Shown here: positions 15,895 to 25,409 of the stretch, one piece after another
How positions within the stretch are numbered: the stretch's first letter is position 1
How the letters are laid out: every line of letters starts with the position of its first letter
Source of the DNA: Roseateles toxinivorans
Lineage (GTDB): Bacteria > Pseudomonadota > Gammaproteobacteria > Burkholderiales > Burkholderiaceae_C
Length of the DNA: 64,000 bases
Direction: 5' to 3'
NCBI RefSeq assembly: GCF_004362525.1
Contig: NZ_SNXS01000002.1
Coordinates: 186,001 to 250,000 of the forward strand
Notes under the pieces: generated by a model
Databases searched by the model: none
What the model saw: the letters and a program-made list of their open reading frames with translations, nothing else
What the model was told of the DNA's origin: nothing
Translations under genes and position numbers: made by a program

Positions 15895-17895
15895 TCACAG
15901 CCCCGGCGCCGGGGCCCCGTCCAACGGCGCGAGCAGCCCCGACTCGAACAGATAGCGCGACGGTCGCTGCGCATCGAACAGCAGGCTCAGATGCCGCCGG
16001 GCGCGCGTCATGCCGACATACAGCAGGTTGCGGTTCTCGGTCGAGTGGCCGCCGACGGCGAAGTCGCCCTGGTTGAGGCCGGGCAGGATGACATGGTCGA
16101 ACTCCAGACCCTTGGCGGCCTCGATGCTGGCCAGCACCACGGCGTTGCGTCCCTCCATCTGGCGCTGCCGCGTGGCCTGCTCGTGCATGACGCGGAACAA
16201 CGCCTCCAGCGTGCCCTCGCCCTCGATCAGGCCTACCAGCTGGGCGAGGTTCTGCTCCAACTGGTCGATGTCTTCGCGGCACACCAGTACCCGCGCCGCC
16301 AGCTGGTGCGGCTGCAGCACGGCGACGAAGCGCCGGGCAAAGGCCTGGGCGTCATCGCTGCGCAGCAGGGCAATGGCGTCCAGCAGCCGGCGCCTCACCT
16401 CGGCGTCGGCATTGCGCAGGATGTGGTTCTGGATGAACAGTGGCATCGCCGCCGGATCGGCGGCCACCTCGCGCATCACCCGCTCCTGCTCCTCGACGCG
16501 GTCGGCCAGGCGCAGCTCCTGGCTGTCGATGTAGGAGCCCGCAAACAGCATCAGCGCCTGCAGCACCGCCAGACGGGTCGGCGCCGCGTCGAAGCCGCTG
16601 AAATCGTTCTGCGCATAGGCGTGCAGCCCGCGCACCAGCAGCACCTCGCGGCGCTGCAGGTAGGACGTGAAGCCAGCCGTGCGGTAGTGCACGCCGGCAC
16701 GCAGCAGCTGGTCCTCCAGCGGAATCGACTGGTGGGCCTGGCGTATCAGCACCGCGATGCTCGCACCCGGCCCCGCCTTGGCCGCCCGCTCCGTGGCACG
16801 CAGCTCCTGCAGCGAGCGCGCCACATGGCGGCTCATCGTCGCCGCGTCGGCAAAGGGCAGCACCTGGATCTCGGTCGGCCAGGCCGCGCCAGAGCGATAG
16901 GGTTTGGCCGCCAGCCGGCCCGCCGCATCGGCCAACTCAGCGCCGAAGCGGAAGCTCGCCGTCAGCGGGAACCGCGCGGCCCGACCGATGCCGCGCTCGA
17001 AGGCTGCCCCCATGAAATCGGCATCGGCGCCGGCCGCCGAGTGGATGACCTGGTCGCGGTCGCCCACGCCCAGAAAGGCCACCCGCCGGTTGCTCGCCAG
17101 CAGGCAGGCCAGCACGGTGAACATGGCGCGATTGGTGTCGTGCATCTCGTCGAGCACGACCAGGTTCAGGCCCAGATCCAGCGGGTGGGGCTCGCTGCCC
17201 GCGAGCTCATCGTCGACGATCAGCCGCGCCAGGTCATAGGTCGCATCACCGGCGGCGCGAAAGGCCGGATGGTCGGGATGGCCGCCGCGGCGTATGAATT
17301 CAAAGGCACTGTAGACGCGCAGGCTGGCGTAGTCATGGCCCAGCTCGTCGGCCAGGGCCGGCGACATGCGCTGCTCGGGCGGATCCAGCACCAGGCGCAG
17401 CGTGCCCTTGAGCACGGCGAACCGGTTCAGCAGGCCCTCGACCATGCCCTCGCCGCCACCGGGGATCAGCAGTTCGTCGGGATAGCGCTCCTCGGGCAGG
17501 GTCTGGGCCCGTTCGATGGCCCGCAGCACATAGGGCTTGATCTGCTCCGGCGTGCGGCACCGGGTCACGCCGCCGCCCTCGATCTCGGCCAGGCGCTGGG
17601 CGCTGAAGTCGTCGAAGCTGAGGATGCGCAGTCGCGCGACGGTGCTCGAGGCCAGGCCGATGCGCAGCAGCGCCTCGCGCAACGCCAGCACGGCGGTGTC
17701 GGTATAGGTCAGCGCCAGGATGCGCTCGGGCGCGGCGCCGCGCTGCAGCGCCTGGGCGATGCGCAGCGCCAGGGTCGTGGTCTTGGCCGCGCCGGCATTG
17801 GCCTCGACCAGCCCATAGGGCACCCGGGCCAGCTGCACAGCCAGTTGCTCGGCGGACGGCGCGATGCCGGCCGGTACAAAGATCTCTTCGGTCAT
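15895..17895 (-). CDS. UvrD/PcrA-like superfamily 1 DNA helicase
   Basis: This protein has 666 residues. Conserved SF1A motifs are visible: a Q-motif-like AEQLAV near residue 17, Walker A AGAAKTTT with K38 (GAAKT replaces the more usual GSGKT), motif Ia LTYTDTAV, motif II LDEMHD near residue 247 (instead of DExQD), motif III LGVGDRDQVIH, and motifs V-VI at the end (AAKGLEFDHVILPGL, LLYVGMTRARRHL). It should be an ATP-dependent 3'-5' helicase or translocase in a repair or replication-conflict role. It is shorter than UvrD or Rep (about 700). The DEMHD box is a departure from the family consensus. Confidence 0.85.
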   Translation of the reverse strand: MTEEIFVPAGIAPSAEQLAVQLARVPYGLVEANAGAAKTTTLALRIAQALQRGAAPERILALTYTDTAVLALREALLRIGLASSTVARLRILSFDDFSAQRLAEIEGGGVTRCRTPEQIKPYVLRAIERAQTLPEERYPDELLIPGGGEGMVEGLLNRFAVLKGTLRLVLDPPEQRMSPALADELGHDYASLRVYSAFEFIRRGGHPDHPAFRAAGDATYDLARLIVDDELAGSEPHPLDLGLNLVVLDEMHDTNRAMFTVLACLLASNRRVAFLGVGDRDQVIHSAAGADADFMGAAFERGIGRAARFPLTASFRFGAELADAAGRLAAKPYRSGAAWPTEIQVLPFADAATMSRHVARSLQELRATERAAKAGPGASIAVLIRQAHQSIPLEDQLLRAGVHYRTAGFTSYLQRREVLLVRGLHAYAQNDFSGFDAAPTRLAVLQALMLFAGSYIDSQELRLADRVEEQERVMREVAADPAAMPLFIQNHILRNADAEVRRRLLDAIALLRSDDAQAFARRFVAVLQPHQLAARVLVCREDIDQLEQNLAQLVGLIEGEGTLEALFRVMHEQATRQRQMEGRNAVVLASIEAAKGLEFDHVILPGLNQGDFAVGGHSTENRNLLYVGMTRARRHLSLLFDAQRPSRYLFESGLLAPLDGAPAPGL

Positions 17896-18032
17896 TCCGG
17901 ATCGTACCGTCCGCGGCGCCCCTGCGGCCTGCCATGGGGAAGTCTCGCGTCTTCACGCGGCATCGTCCGACAGCGCCGCGGCCACTTGCGATGTAACCTA
18001 GGGTTCGCTCATGAGCCGTTTGCAAGGACCCG

Positions 18033-19811
18033 ATGCCTACCCCCTCCCCCGCTGCGGCGACGGCGCCGGCCGAAGCCCGACCCCGCCGGCGCCCTTCGCC
18101 GCTGTCGCTGGCCGCGTGGACACAGTTCCTCACCGTGGCCAAGCCCTACTGGCTGGGTGATCAGAAGAAGGCGGCCTGGACCTCGCTGGCCCTGCTGATC
18201 GCGCTGATGCTGGCCGAGACCCAGTTCGCGGTGATGCTGAACAACCAGACCGGCGAAATGACCTCCGCCCTGGCCGGCAGGGATGCCGACCGCTTCTGGC
18301 ACTCGGTACGCGCCTGCCTGTGGATACTGGCCTTCGCGGTGCCGATCTACGCTTTCTACTACTACATGCGCGACGCCTTCTCCAACCAGTGGCGGCGCTG
18401 GCTCACCGGGCGCTTCCTCGACGGCTATCTGGACGGCCGCAAATACTACGAGCTGGGCAGCAGCGGCGAGATCGACAACCCCGACCAGCGCATCAGCGAA
18501 GACATCAACAGCTTCACCGGCCGCTCCACCCACTTCCTGCTGATCTTCCTGGGCTCGCTGATGCAGCTGGTGGCCTTCAGCGCGGTGCTGTGGTCGATCT
18601 CTCATCTTCTGGTCGGGGTGCTGGCGGTCTATGCGCTGCTGGGCACGGTGATCGCGCTGTATGTGTTCGGCGCACCGCTGATACAGCTGAACTTCTGGCA
18701 GATACGGCGCGAGGCCGACTTCCGCTTCGGCCTGATGCGGGTGCGCGAGAACGCCGAATCGATCGCCTTCTATCGCGGCGAGGCCCAGGAGCGGGCACAG
18801 ATCGATGGCAAGTTCGGCAAGGTCTTCACCAACTACGAGAGGCTGATCAAGAAGCAGCGTTCGCTGAATCTGTTTCAGCGCGGCTTCAACCAGCTCACCC
18901 TGGTCCTGCCCGCCGTGGTGCTGGCCCAGGGGGTGCTGTCCGGCGAGCTGGAGGTGGGCCGCGCCGTGCAGGCGGCAGGCGCCTTCGCCGCCGTGCTCGG
19001 GGCCGTGGCGCTGATCGTCGACAACTTCGAGAGCCTGAGCCGTTTTGTGGCCGGTATCGACCGCCTGCAGGCCCTGTCGCGAGAGGTGTTGCAGGCAGGG
19101 GCTGCTGCGCCGGCGACCGAGGCCCGGCCGCAGATCCGCACCGAAGGCGGCGAGCAGTTGGCGCTGGATGCGCTGACCCTGTACACGCCGCAATACGAGC
19201 GCATGCTGATCAAGGAACTGAGCCTGAGCCTGAAGCCCGGTGACGGCCTCTTGATCACCGGCGACAGCGGCTGCGGCAAGAGCTCGCTGCTGCGTGCGAT
19301 TGCCGGCCTGTGGCGGTCCGGCAGCGGCGTGGTCCATCTGCCGCCGTCGGGCGATGTGTTCTTCCTGCCGCAGCAGCCCTATATGCAGTTCGGCACGCTG
19401 CGCAGCCAGCTCATCTATCCGGCTGCCACCACGGAACTGGCCGACGAGCGCCTGCTGGACATCCTGGCCGAGGTGCATATGGCCGAGCTGGCCGAGCGCG
19501 TCGGCGGGCTGGACGCCGTGCACGACTGGGCAAAGCTGCTGTCGGTCGGCGAGCAGCAACGCCTGGCCTTCGGCCGCGTGCTGGTGCGCCAGCCCCGCAT
19601 CGTCATCCTCGACGAAGCCACCAGCGCACTGGACAGCGGCAACGAGGCCTCGCTGTACGAGCGCCTGCGCGGCACGGGCACCACCGTGGTCAGCATCGCC
19701 CATCGCGCCGCCGTGCTGCGCCACCACACCCAGGTGCTGGAGCTCAAGGGCGAGGGCGCCTGGGCGCTGCACCCGGCCAGCGGCTACCAGTTCGATGGCA
19801 CCAGGGCCTGA
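18033..19811 (+). CDS. ABC exporter, fused permease-ATPase (ABC_membrane_2, YddA/SbmA-like)
   Basis: This protein has 592 residues. About residues 30-380 form six membrane segments of the ABC_membrane_2 type (YKPY/AKPYWLG start, RRWLTGRFLDGYLDGRKYYEL, DNPDQRISEDI), the fold of SbmA/BacA, YddA and peroxisomal ABCD. The nucleotide-binding domain follows, with Walker A GDSGCGKSS, signature LSVGEQQR and Walker B VILDEATSALD. Cargo for such proteins ranges from peptides to fatty acyl-CoA or cobalamin; here it is unknown. The gene is divergent from the helicase and convergent with the MBL gene. Confidence 0.9.
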   Translation: MPTPSPAAATAPAEARPRRRPSPLSLAAWTQFLTVAKPYWLGDQKKAAWTSLALLIALMLAETQFAVMLNNQTGEMTSALAGRDADRFWHSVRACLWILAFAVPIYAFYYYMRDAFSNQWRRWLTGRFLDGYLDGRKYYELGSSGEIDNPDQRISEDINSFTGRSTHFLLIFLGSLMQLVAFSAVLWSISHLLVGVLAVYALLGTVIALYVFGAPLIQLNFWQIRREADFRFGLMRVRENAESIAFYRGEAQERAQIDGKFGKVFTNYERLIKKQRSLNLFQRGFNQLTLVLPAVVLAQGVLSGELEVGRAVQAAGAFAAVLGAVALIVDNFESLSRFVAGIDRLQALSREVLQAGAAAPATEARPQIRTEGGEQLALDALTLYTPQYERMLIKELSLSLKPGDGLLITGDSGCGKSSLLRAIAGLWRSGSGVVHLPPSGDVFFLPQQPYMQFGTLRSQLIYPAATTELADERLLDILAEVHMAELAERVGGLDAVHDWAKLLSVGEQQRLAFGRVLVRQPRIVILDEATSALDSGNEASLYERLRGTGTTVVSIAHRAAVLRHHTQVLELKGEGAWALHPASGYQFDGTRA

Positions 19812-19826
19812 CGGCCGGCCCTGTGC

Positions 19827-20780
19827 CTAGGGCTTGCTGCTGTAGTTGGCCGGCAGCCAGGTGTAGCCCTTGCCATCGGGGCGCAGCCGGCCGATGCCGG
19901 GGAAGGAGATGTGCGCCACCGCCACGTAGTAGCCATTGGCGGCCGCCTCGGCATAGGCCTTCTGGCGCTGCGGCATGGCCTGGGAGGAGTCGGAGTCGAA
20001 GGAGATCGTCACCGTCGGGTCGGGAAACTGCACCGCAGCCACATGCATCAGGTCGCCCCAGACGGCCATCTTCTGGCCCTTGCTCTCGACCAGGTAGACC
20101 GAATGCCCGGGCGTGTGGCCATAGGTGGGCATGGCGCTGACGCCCGGCACCAGCTCGACGCCCTTGTCACTGCCCTCGAAGGGCTTGAGGCGGCCACTGT
20201 CCTGGTAGGGCTTGACCGACATCATCGCGCCCTTGAAACCGCCCTTGGCGGCCTCGGGTGCTTTCTCCATCTGCTCGGCGCTGAGCCAGAAATCCGACTC
20301 GCGCTTGTCCATGCGCAACACGGCATTCGGGAAGGCCGCCTTGCCATCGGCCAGCAGACCGCCGACATGGTCGCCATGCAGATGCGTGATGTAGACCTCG
20401 TCCACCTGCTCGGGCTGGTAGCCGGCCGCCTTCAGGTTCGTCAGCAGCTTGCCCAGCGTCGGGCCGAACAGGCTGGCCGCACCGGTGTCTATCAGCACCA
20501 GCTTGGTCCCGGTGTTGATCAGGTAGCCGTTGACCGAGGTTTCCAGCGGCAGGCCCAGATAGGCGTGCTGCAGCGCGCGCACCACCTGCCCGGGCTGGTT
20601 CTCCCGGAGCAGCTTGTCCATGGGCAGATTGACGGTGCCATCGCTCAGCGCGGTGATCTCGAAGTCACCCAGCATCATGCGGTAGTAGCCCGGCGCCTGG
20701 GTCTTGACCTGGGGCGCGGCGGCCTGGACGCCGACGGCGGCCAGGGCGAGGCTGAGGGCGGCAGCAAGACGGAAAGACAT
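19827..20780 (-). CDS. Exported MBL-fold metallo-hydrolase
   Basis: This protein has 317 residues from the ATG at 20780, which begins a signal peptide (MSFRLAAALSLALAAVGVQAA). The zinc motif HLHGDHVGG is intact, followed by further ligands in YGHTPGHSVY and WGDLMHVA. The overall pattern (LLIDTGAASLFGPTLGKLLTNL, PGVSAMPTYGHTPGH) matches the AHL-lactonase/AttM-like and SgrAI-neighbour group of exported MBL enzymes; substrates in this group vary widely, so activity is not assigned. The frame extends upstream to 20960 without a signal peptide, so that start is not used. It is divergent from the PEP-CTERM gene at 20987. Confidence 0.87.
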   Translation of the reverse strand: MSFRLAAALSLALAAVGVQAAAPQVKTQAPGYYRMMLGDFEITALSDGTVNLPMDKLLRENQPGQVVRALQHAYLGLPLETSVNGYLINTGTKLVLIDTGAASLFGPTLGKLLTNLKAAGYQPEQVDEVYITHLHGDHVGGLLADGKAAFPNAVLRMDKRESDFWLSAEQMEKAPEAAKGGFKGAMMSVKPYQDSGRLKPFEGSDKGVELVPGVSAMPTYGHTPGHSVYLVESKGQKMAVWGDLMHVAAVQFPDPTVTISFDSDSSQAMPQRQKAYAEAAANGYYVAVAHISFPGIGRLRPDGKGYTWLPANYSSKP

Positions 20781-20986
20781 ATCGGCTCCTTTTTTGGACA
20801 GGGAGCGGCAGCATAGCAAGGCAGCGCAAACCGTGCATTCGTTCATGGCCGACTTCCTGCCGCCCCCCTGAACCGGAGGGTCGGGCAGGCCAAACCCCCG
20901 GCTCGCGGGATGTGGACGACAGCCGCCCCCCATAGGATCGCGCCCTGACAGCCCACTCACTCACAAACAACTCCAAGGAAACGACC

Positions 20987-21553
20987 ATGCGCTTCACACC
21001 CACCGCCCTCGGCGCCCTGCTCCTGGCCGTTTCCGGCCTGACCCAGGCCGCCCCCTATGTGGTCGATGCCAAGCTCAACAGCAGTTCCGGCGGCACCGGC
21101 CTGAGCACCATCAGCCTCGGCCTGGGCCAGTCCTTCACCGTCAGCGTTGACGCCGAAGACCTGTGGAGCGCCGGTGCCCTGCCGCGCTGGTCCAATGCCA
21201 ACGGTCTGAGCGGGGCCCTGTACGCCACCGGCAGCGACGAGTCGGGCCAGGCCGTCGGCACCCTGATCGGCAGCAATTTCGGCCTCTATTCGCAAGGCAA
21301 CCTCAGCGCCGCCTACGGCTCCCTGGTCGGCCAGATCGGTGGCGGCGACTACTTTGTCGTCGGCACCAACTACGCCGGCAATGCCGCCAGCGCAGGCACG
21401 TTGAAGCTGTTCTACTGGGACTCCCAGGCTGGCGACAACACGCAATTCATCACCGCCAATGTGAACGCCGTGCCTGAGCCCGAGAGCTACGCGTTGCTGC
21501 TGGCCGGCCTGGTTGCCATGGGTTTTGTGACGAGTCGCCGCAACAAGGCCTGA
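20987..21553 (+). CDS. PEP-CTERM sorting-domain protein
   Basis: This 188-residue exported protein has a signal peptide (MRFTPTALGALLLAVSGLTQ, cut at AAP). The central region is rich in Gly/Ser/Asn and beta-strand-like, with no named domain. The C terminus is VPEPESYALLLAGLVAMGF plus a basic tail (SRRNKA), a PEP-CTERM exosortase signal. An AAGGAAA ribosome site precedes the ATG. It is the third such protein in the window and is followed directly by a strong terminator, so it is monocistronic. Confidence 0.88.
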   Translation: MRFTPTALGALLLAVSGLTQAAPYVVDAKLNSSSGGTGLSTISLGLGQSFTVSVDAEDLWSAGALPRWSNANGLSGALYATGSDESGQAVGTLIGSNFGLYSQGNLSAAYGSLVGQIGGGDYFVVGTNYAGNAASAGTLKLFYWDSQAGDNTQFITANVNAVPEPESYALLLAGLVAMGFVTSRRNKA

Positions 21554-21575
21554 GCAATTCTGCATGCATGACGAG

Positions 21576-21600
21576 AAAAGCGCCCCGCGGGGCGCTTTTT
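21576..21600 (+). terminator. Strong intrinsic terminator
   Basis: AAAAGCGCCCC pairs perfectly with GGGGCGCTTTT around a two-base centre and is followed by further T. It lies 22 bases after the PEP-CTERM gene stop. The symmetric A and T runs also make it a terminator for the convergent hydrolase gene ending at 21617. Confidence 0.9.
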
Positions 21601-21616
21601 GCATGGCTACCGCACC

Positions 21617-23800
21617 TTACTGCGGCACGTTCAGCGTGTTGCTGGAGAAGCTGATCGCGTCCGCCGCACCCGGCGTGGCGGCCCAGACCGGCACATTGGT
21701 GGCGGTCAGCACCGCGCCCGCGGCGCGCGGCGTGGTCCGAACCACCTGGCTGGCCGGCAGCGCGGTGCCGCTCTTCAGGTGCGCGTACATCTGGTCCAGC
21801 GCACGCACGAAGTACACATGCAGAGGCACAAACCTGGCGTCATAGCCAAGGAAGGTCGTGGCCGCAATGAACGAGTCGAAATGCTGCGCGTTAGTCACCT
21901 CGTAGTAGCGGGTCTTGGTCGTGGCGGACTCGTTCACCTGGTTCTTGCCGAAGTAAGCGCGGCTGGCATGATTGACCGGAATCAAGGTGTCGCTGCGGCC
22001 GGCGACGATGATCGTCGGCACGCCACGCAGCTTGGCCGTGGCCTGCGCCTCGTTGACGCCAGCGATCACACGGTCGGACCAGCTTTTCATGTTGCCGAAC
22101 AGCGCCTTGCCGGTGGTCGTGTCCTTGCCGGTCACCAGTGAGCGCATGCACAACGCGCCATCAAGGCCAAAGTCGGCCGTGCCGCTGGTCGGAGATACGG
22201 CCAGAAAGTCCAGCTTGGCGCCGCCGACCGAGTCATTGTTGACGATGTTGATGCCGCCGGACGGTGGCACGCCGTTGCCGGTTGAGAACAATGCCGCCTG
22301 CGTGGCGGCGGCCTGTGCAATCACGTCGCCGCTGGCATTGGTGTTGGCGAAGCTGAAGCCGCAGACGTTGTCTGTCACCTTGAAACGACCGTAGCTGTTC
22401 ACATAGGTCATCACAATCGAGTTCGTCGCCAGGCGGAAGTGCGACTGCTGGGTGAAGTTGGTCGCCGCGCTCCAACCGTAGTCGTTCATCTTGGTCAGCG
22501 CATCATCGGCCTGCTCGGCCACGGTCGCTCCGGCCACCAGGCCGCGAGCCTTCAGCGCGGCGCAGCGGTTCTGTGCTGAGGCCGTGTAGGCGGCGGGCCA
22601 GTAGAAGGAAATCAGCGACTGATCCGCCTGTGAGGACAGCGCGGCGCAGGGCTGATAGACATTGGCAAAGGTGAAGTAGTCCAGCAGCGGCTTGCTGTGG
22701 TTGTTCACCGTGCTGGCACCGAGCTTGATCGTCAGTGCTGCGTTGGCCCCGGGCTGGATCTGCGGCTCGGTCACGGCCACGCCGTCGATCAGGCCCTCGG
22801 TGTCCTGCTCGGCGGCCAGCAGCGCGGCGCCGGCACCGTTGGAGATCGACGAAGCGATCACCAGTGTGTTGGCCGGCGTCAGCAGCACCTCCTTCTTGCC
22901 CGGCTGGGCGGCGATGGCGGTGCCGTATTTTTCATTCAGCACATAGAAGGCCAGCTTGATGGCGCGCAGCGTGTCGCGGCCCCAGTCCTTCTCGGGGTTC
23001 TGCTGCGAATGGGCATGCTTGTAGGCCACGCGGTTCGGGAAGGCGATGTTGAAGGCCTCGCGCTCCGCGTCGCCGATGTCGGCCTTGAAATGGGCCTTCT
23101 TGCCAGCGGCGGTGGCCGTAGCCATGGTGCCGTCGATCTGTATTACCCGGTCGCTCATCAGGTCGTGCAGGCCATTGCCCGAGCCTTTGTCGGCATAGGC
23201 CACGGCGCAACCCTTCTTGAGGCCCCACTCGCCGGAGCTGCCGATGGCGCCGTAGATACCGCGCGAGCCCGACGAGGTGCCGGTGACGATGCAGGGGTTC
23301 TTGACGTCGAAGCTGGCCGGCACCTGGACCATCAGCACGACATTCTGGCGGCCCGTGCCATCGTCGGCCACGGCGATATGTTCGGTGCCTGCCACCCTGC
23401 CCTCACCCAGGGTGTCATTGCCGCTGGCGTCGATATTCGGGCCGTAGAGCCGGGTGAAGCCGCCGGCCGAAGTGGCGTCCAACACGGCGCGGTAGTTGGT
23501 GTGGATGGCATTGCGACGCAGCTCGGCGGCGGTGGGTGACTCCGAGATGGCGAAGGCCGGCGGGGCAGTGGCCAGCAGGCCGGTCTTGCCCAGGCCGCCG
23601 GTCAGCAGGTCATCGGTGCTGCCGTTGTAACTGACCTCGGTGGGCGCACCCGTGACGAAGGTGGGCAGGGTGTTGACCACCGGGGCAGGAGGCGGCGGTG
23701 GCGGCGGAACAGGCGCATCGTCGGAGCCGCCGCAGGCGGCCAGGAACAAGGCGGCCAGCAGGGTGGGAACGGGCTTGAGGGTGCCAGGTGTGACGGTCAT
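21617..23800 (-). CDS. 3-hydroxybutyrate oligomer hydrolase, lipoprotein (copy 2)
   Basis: This protein has 727 residues from the ATG at 23800, which has a GGAG site six bases upstream. The lipoprotein signal ends LAAC with Cys23, followed by a Pro-rich linker (a run of eight Pro with flanks). The body matches copy 1 block for block: RGIYGAIGSSGEW, HAHSQQNPEKDWG, SSISNG at 317-322 (Ser320 is the counterpart of Ser289 in copy 1) and LIPVNHASRAY. It presumably hydrolyses 3-hydroxybutyrate oligomers at the envelope. It is transcribed divergently from a PAS-LuxR regulator gene and has its own terminator. It is longer than copy 1, mainly at the linker and in loops. Confidence 0.88.
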   Translation of the reverse strand: MTVTPGTLKPVPTLLAALFLAACGGSDDAPVPPPPPPPAPVVNTLPTFVTGAPTEVSYNGSTDDLLTGGLGKTGLLATAPPAFAISESPTAAELRRNAIHTNYRAVLDATSAGGFTRLYGPNIDASGNDTLGEGRVAGTEHIAVADDGTGRQNVVLMVQVPASFDVKNPCIVTGTSSGSRGIYGAIGSSGEWGLKKGCAVAYADKGSGNGLHDLMSDRVIQIDGTMATATAAGKKAHFKADIGDAEREAFNIAFPNRVAYKHAHSQQNPEKDWGRDTLRAIKLAFYVLNEKYGTAIAAQPGKKEVLLTPANTLVIASSISNGAGAALLAAEQDTEGLIDGVAVTEPQIQPGANAALTIKLGASTVNNHSKPLLDYFTFANVYQPCAALSSQADQSLISFYWPAAYTASAQNRCAALKARGLVAGATVAEQADDALTKMNDYGWSAATNFTQQSHFRLATNSIVMTYVNSYGRFKVTDNVCGFSFANTNASGDVIAQAAATQAALFSTGNGVPPSGGINIVNNDSVGGAKLDFLAVSPTSGTADFGLDGALCMRSLVTGKDTTTGKALFGNMKSWSDRVIAGVNEAQATAKLRGVPTIIVAGRSDTLIPVNHASRAYFGKNQVNESATTKTRYYEVTNAQHFDSFIAATTFLGYDARFVPLHVYFVRALDQMYAHLKSGTALPASQVVRTTPRAAGAVLTATNVPVWAATPGAADAISFSSNTLNVPQ

Positions 23801-23925
23801 TGCTGTCTCCATACTTTTTAGCGAGGGAGTAATGGCTTCACCCGCGGCGTCCCTCTTGCGCTGGCAACGGGCACTCGGTGCAATCCCATGAAGCGGACAC
23901 ACAGAGTGCGCTAGGCTAGGCGGAC

Positions 23926-24501
23926 ATGAACAACATCGACAGCCGCGTGAATACGCCAGGGTTTTCCCCTGCCGATAGCTTTGCCTCGCTGAGCCCCCTG
24001 GGCCTGGCGCTGTCACGCGACCGCGTGCTGTTCTGGGTCAACGAACGCTTTGCCGCGCTGTTCGGCTTCAGCGCCGAGGAGCTGGCCGGCCAGAGCTTTG
24101 CCGTGCTCTTCCCCAGCGAGGCGGAGTTCAAGCGCATCGGCCTGCGCATGCAGACGGCAATGCTGGGCTGCGGCAGCTACCAGGACGAACGGCTGATGCG
24201 CCGCCGTGATGGCCGGCTGCAGTGGTTTCGCGTCCACGGCCATGCCACCGACCCGAACGAACCCTTTCGCGAGGCCGCCTGGGTGTTCGAGCCCATGTCC
24301 ACCGGCGTCGAACCCGACACGCTGACCCCCCGCGAACGCGAGGTCTTGGCCGCGCTCACCGCCGGGCTGACGGCCAAGGAATGCGCCAAGTCGCTGGGCA
24401 TTTCGCCGCGCACCGTCGAAAAGCTCAGCGCCCGGCTGCGCCAGCACTACGGCGTGCACACCTCGGCCGGCTTGATTGCCCGGGTGCTGGGCATGCCCTG
24501 A
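23926..24501 (+). CDS. PAS-domain LuxR-HTH regulator
   Basis: This protein has 191 residues. A PAS fold covers residues about 20-125 (ALSRDRVLFWVNERFAALFGFSAEELAGQS, RRRDGRLQWFRVHG), then a GerE helix-turn-helix (LTPREREVLAALTAGLTAKECAKSLGISPRTVEKLSARL). It is divergent from oligomer hydrolase copy 2 across a 125-base gap and is the likely regulator of that gene. Its stop overlaps the start of the following AraC gene by one base (TGATG), giving a coupled pair of regulators. Confidence 0.87.
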   Translation: MNNIDSRVNTPGFSPADSFASLSPLGLALSRDRVLFWVNERFAALFGFSAEELAGQSFAVLFPSEAEFKRIGLRMQTAMLGCGSYQDERLMRRRDGRLQWFRVHGHATDPNEPFREAAWVFEPMSTGVEPDTLTPREREVLAALTAGLTAKECAKSLGISPRTVEKLSARLRQHYGVHTSAGLIARVLGMP

Positions 24502-25409
24502 TGCTGGCGCACCCGGTCTTCGAAGCCCTGAGCCTGTCGCGCGCACGGCTGGAGCGCCAGGTCGAGCTGGGTGACGCGCTGCGCCTGGCGCAGTGGGCCA
24601 ACCGGGACGACAGCACCCACTATCGCCAGCCCGGTCACCACACCCTGTCGGTCTATCTGGAGGGCGGTCGAGGCACGCATCTGGTCGATCAGCCCGGCAA
24701 CACCGGCGCACCGGGGCGCTTCTGCGTGCTGCCAGCCGAGCATGAGTCGCGCTGGCGGATCGAGGGCCGGCTGCGCTTCGTCCATCTCTATGTGTCCGAT
24801 GCCGCCTGGGCCGACCGGGTCGTGCGCCTGCTCGACGCCGAGCCGCGCGCGGTGACCCTGAACCAGCGCATCTTTGGCGAGGACGCCGCGCTGGCGCAGT
24901 GGGCAGCCCAGGTCGCCGGTCTTGACTGGGCCGGTACCAGCGGCCGTCTGCAGTCGCACGTGCTCAGCCACGCGGCGCTGGACCGGCTGGTGCTGCTGGC
25001 CGCCAGCCCGCGCGCGCGTGCTGCGGCCGAGCGGGTGGGCGGCGGCCTGGCCAGCGCCGCACGCCGCCGCGTGCTGGAGCATGTGGAGGTGCATCTGGAC
25101 AGCGCGCTGGACGCGCTCACGCTGGGCCGCCTGGCCGGGCTGGCACATCTGTCGGAATTCCACTTCGCGCGGATGTTCCGCGTCTCCATGGGCTGCACGG
25201 TCCACCAGTGGATCATGCAACGCCGGCTGGCTCGCGCTCAAGACCTGCTGGCGGACGACCGATTGCCGCTGGCCGATGTGGCCGCCGCCTGCGGCTTTGC
25301 CAGTGCCAGCCATCTGAGCCAGGTCTTCAGGCAGCAGCTGCGAGCGACGCCGCGGCAGTTCAGCCGGACGCTGCGCCAGACCTGGGCGGAGCGACAATCC
25401 CAGGCATGA
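24501..25409 (+). CDS. AraC-family transcriptional regulator
   Basis: This protein has 302 residues. The N-terminal cupin-like ligand domain (about residues 30-110; [29 protein letters not shown]) is followed by a C-terminal double helix-turn-helix ([21 protein letters not shown] and [28 protein letters not shown]). Start and stop both overlap neighbours: one base with the PAS-LuxR gene and four bases (ATGA) with ubiA. The three are translationally coupled. Its target is unknown; oligomer hydrolase 2 or another catabolic function is a guess. Confidence 0.88.
   Translation: MLAHPVFEALSLSRARLERQVELGDALRLAQWANRDDSTHYRQPGHHTLSVYLEGGRGTHLVDQPGNTGAPGRFCVLPAEHESRWRIEGRLRFVHLYVSDAAWADRVVRLLDAEPRAVTLNQRIFGEDAALAQWAAQVAGLDWAGTSGRLQSHVLSHAALDRLVLLAASPRARAAAERVGGGLASAARRRVLEHVEVHLDSALDALTLGRLAGLAHLSEFHFARMFRVSMGCTVHQWIMQRRLARAQDLLADDRLPLADVAAACGFASASHLSQVFRQQLRATPRQFSRTLRQTWAERQSQA

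Noticed and set aside
15991-18198. Long plus-strand open frame opposite the helicase gene
   Set aside because: Gln/His-rich low-complexity product, fully antisense to the helicase with recognisable SF1 motifs.
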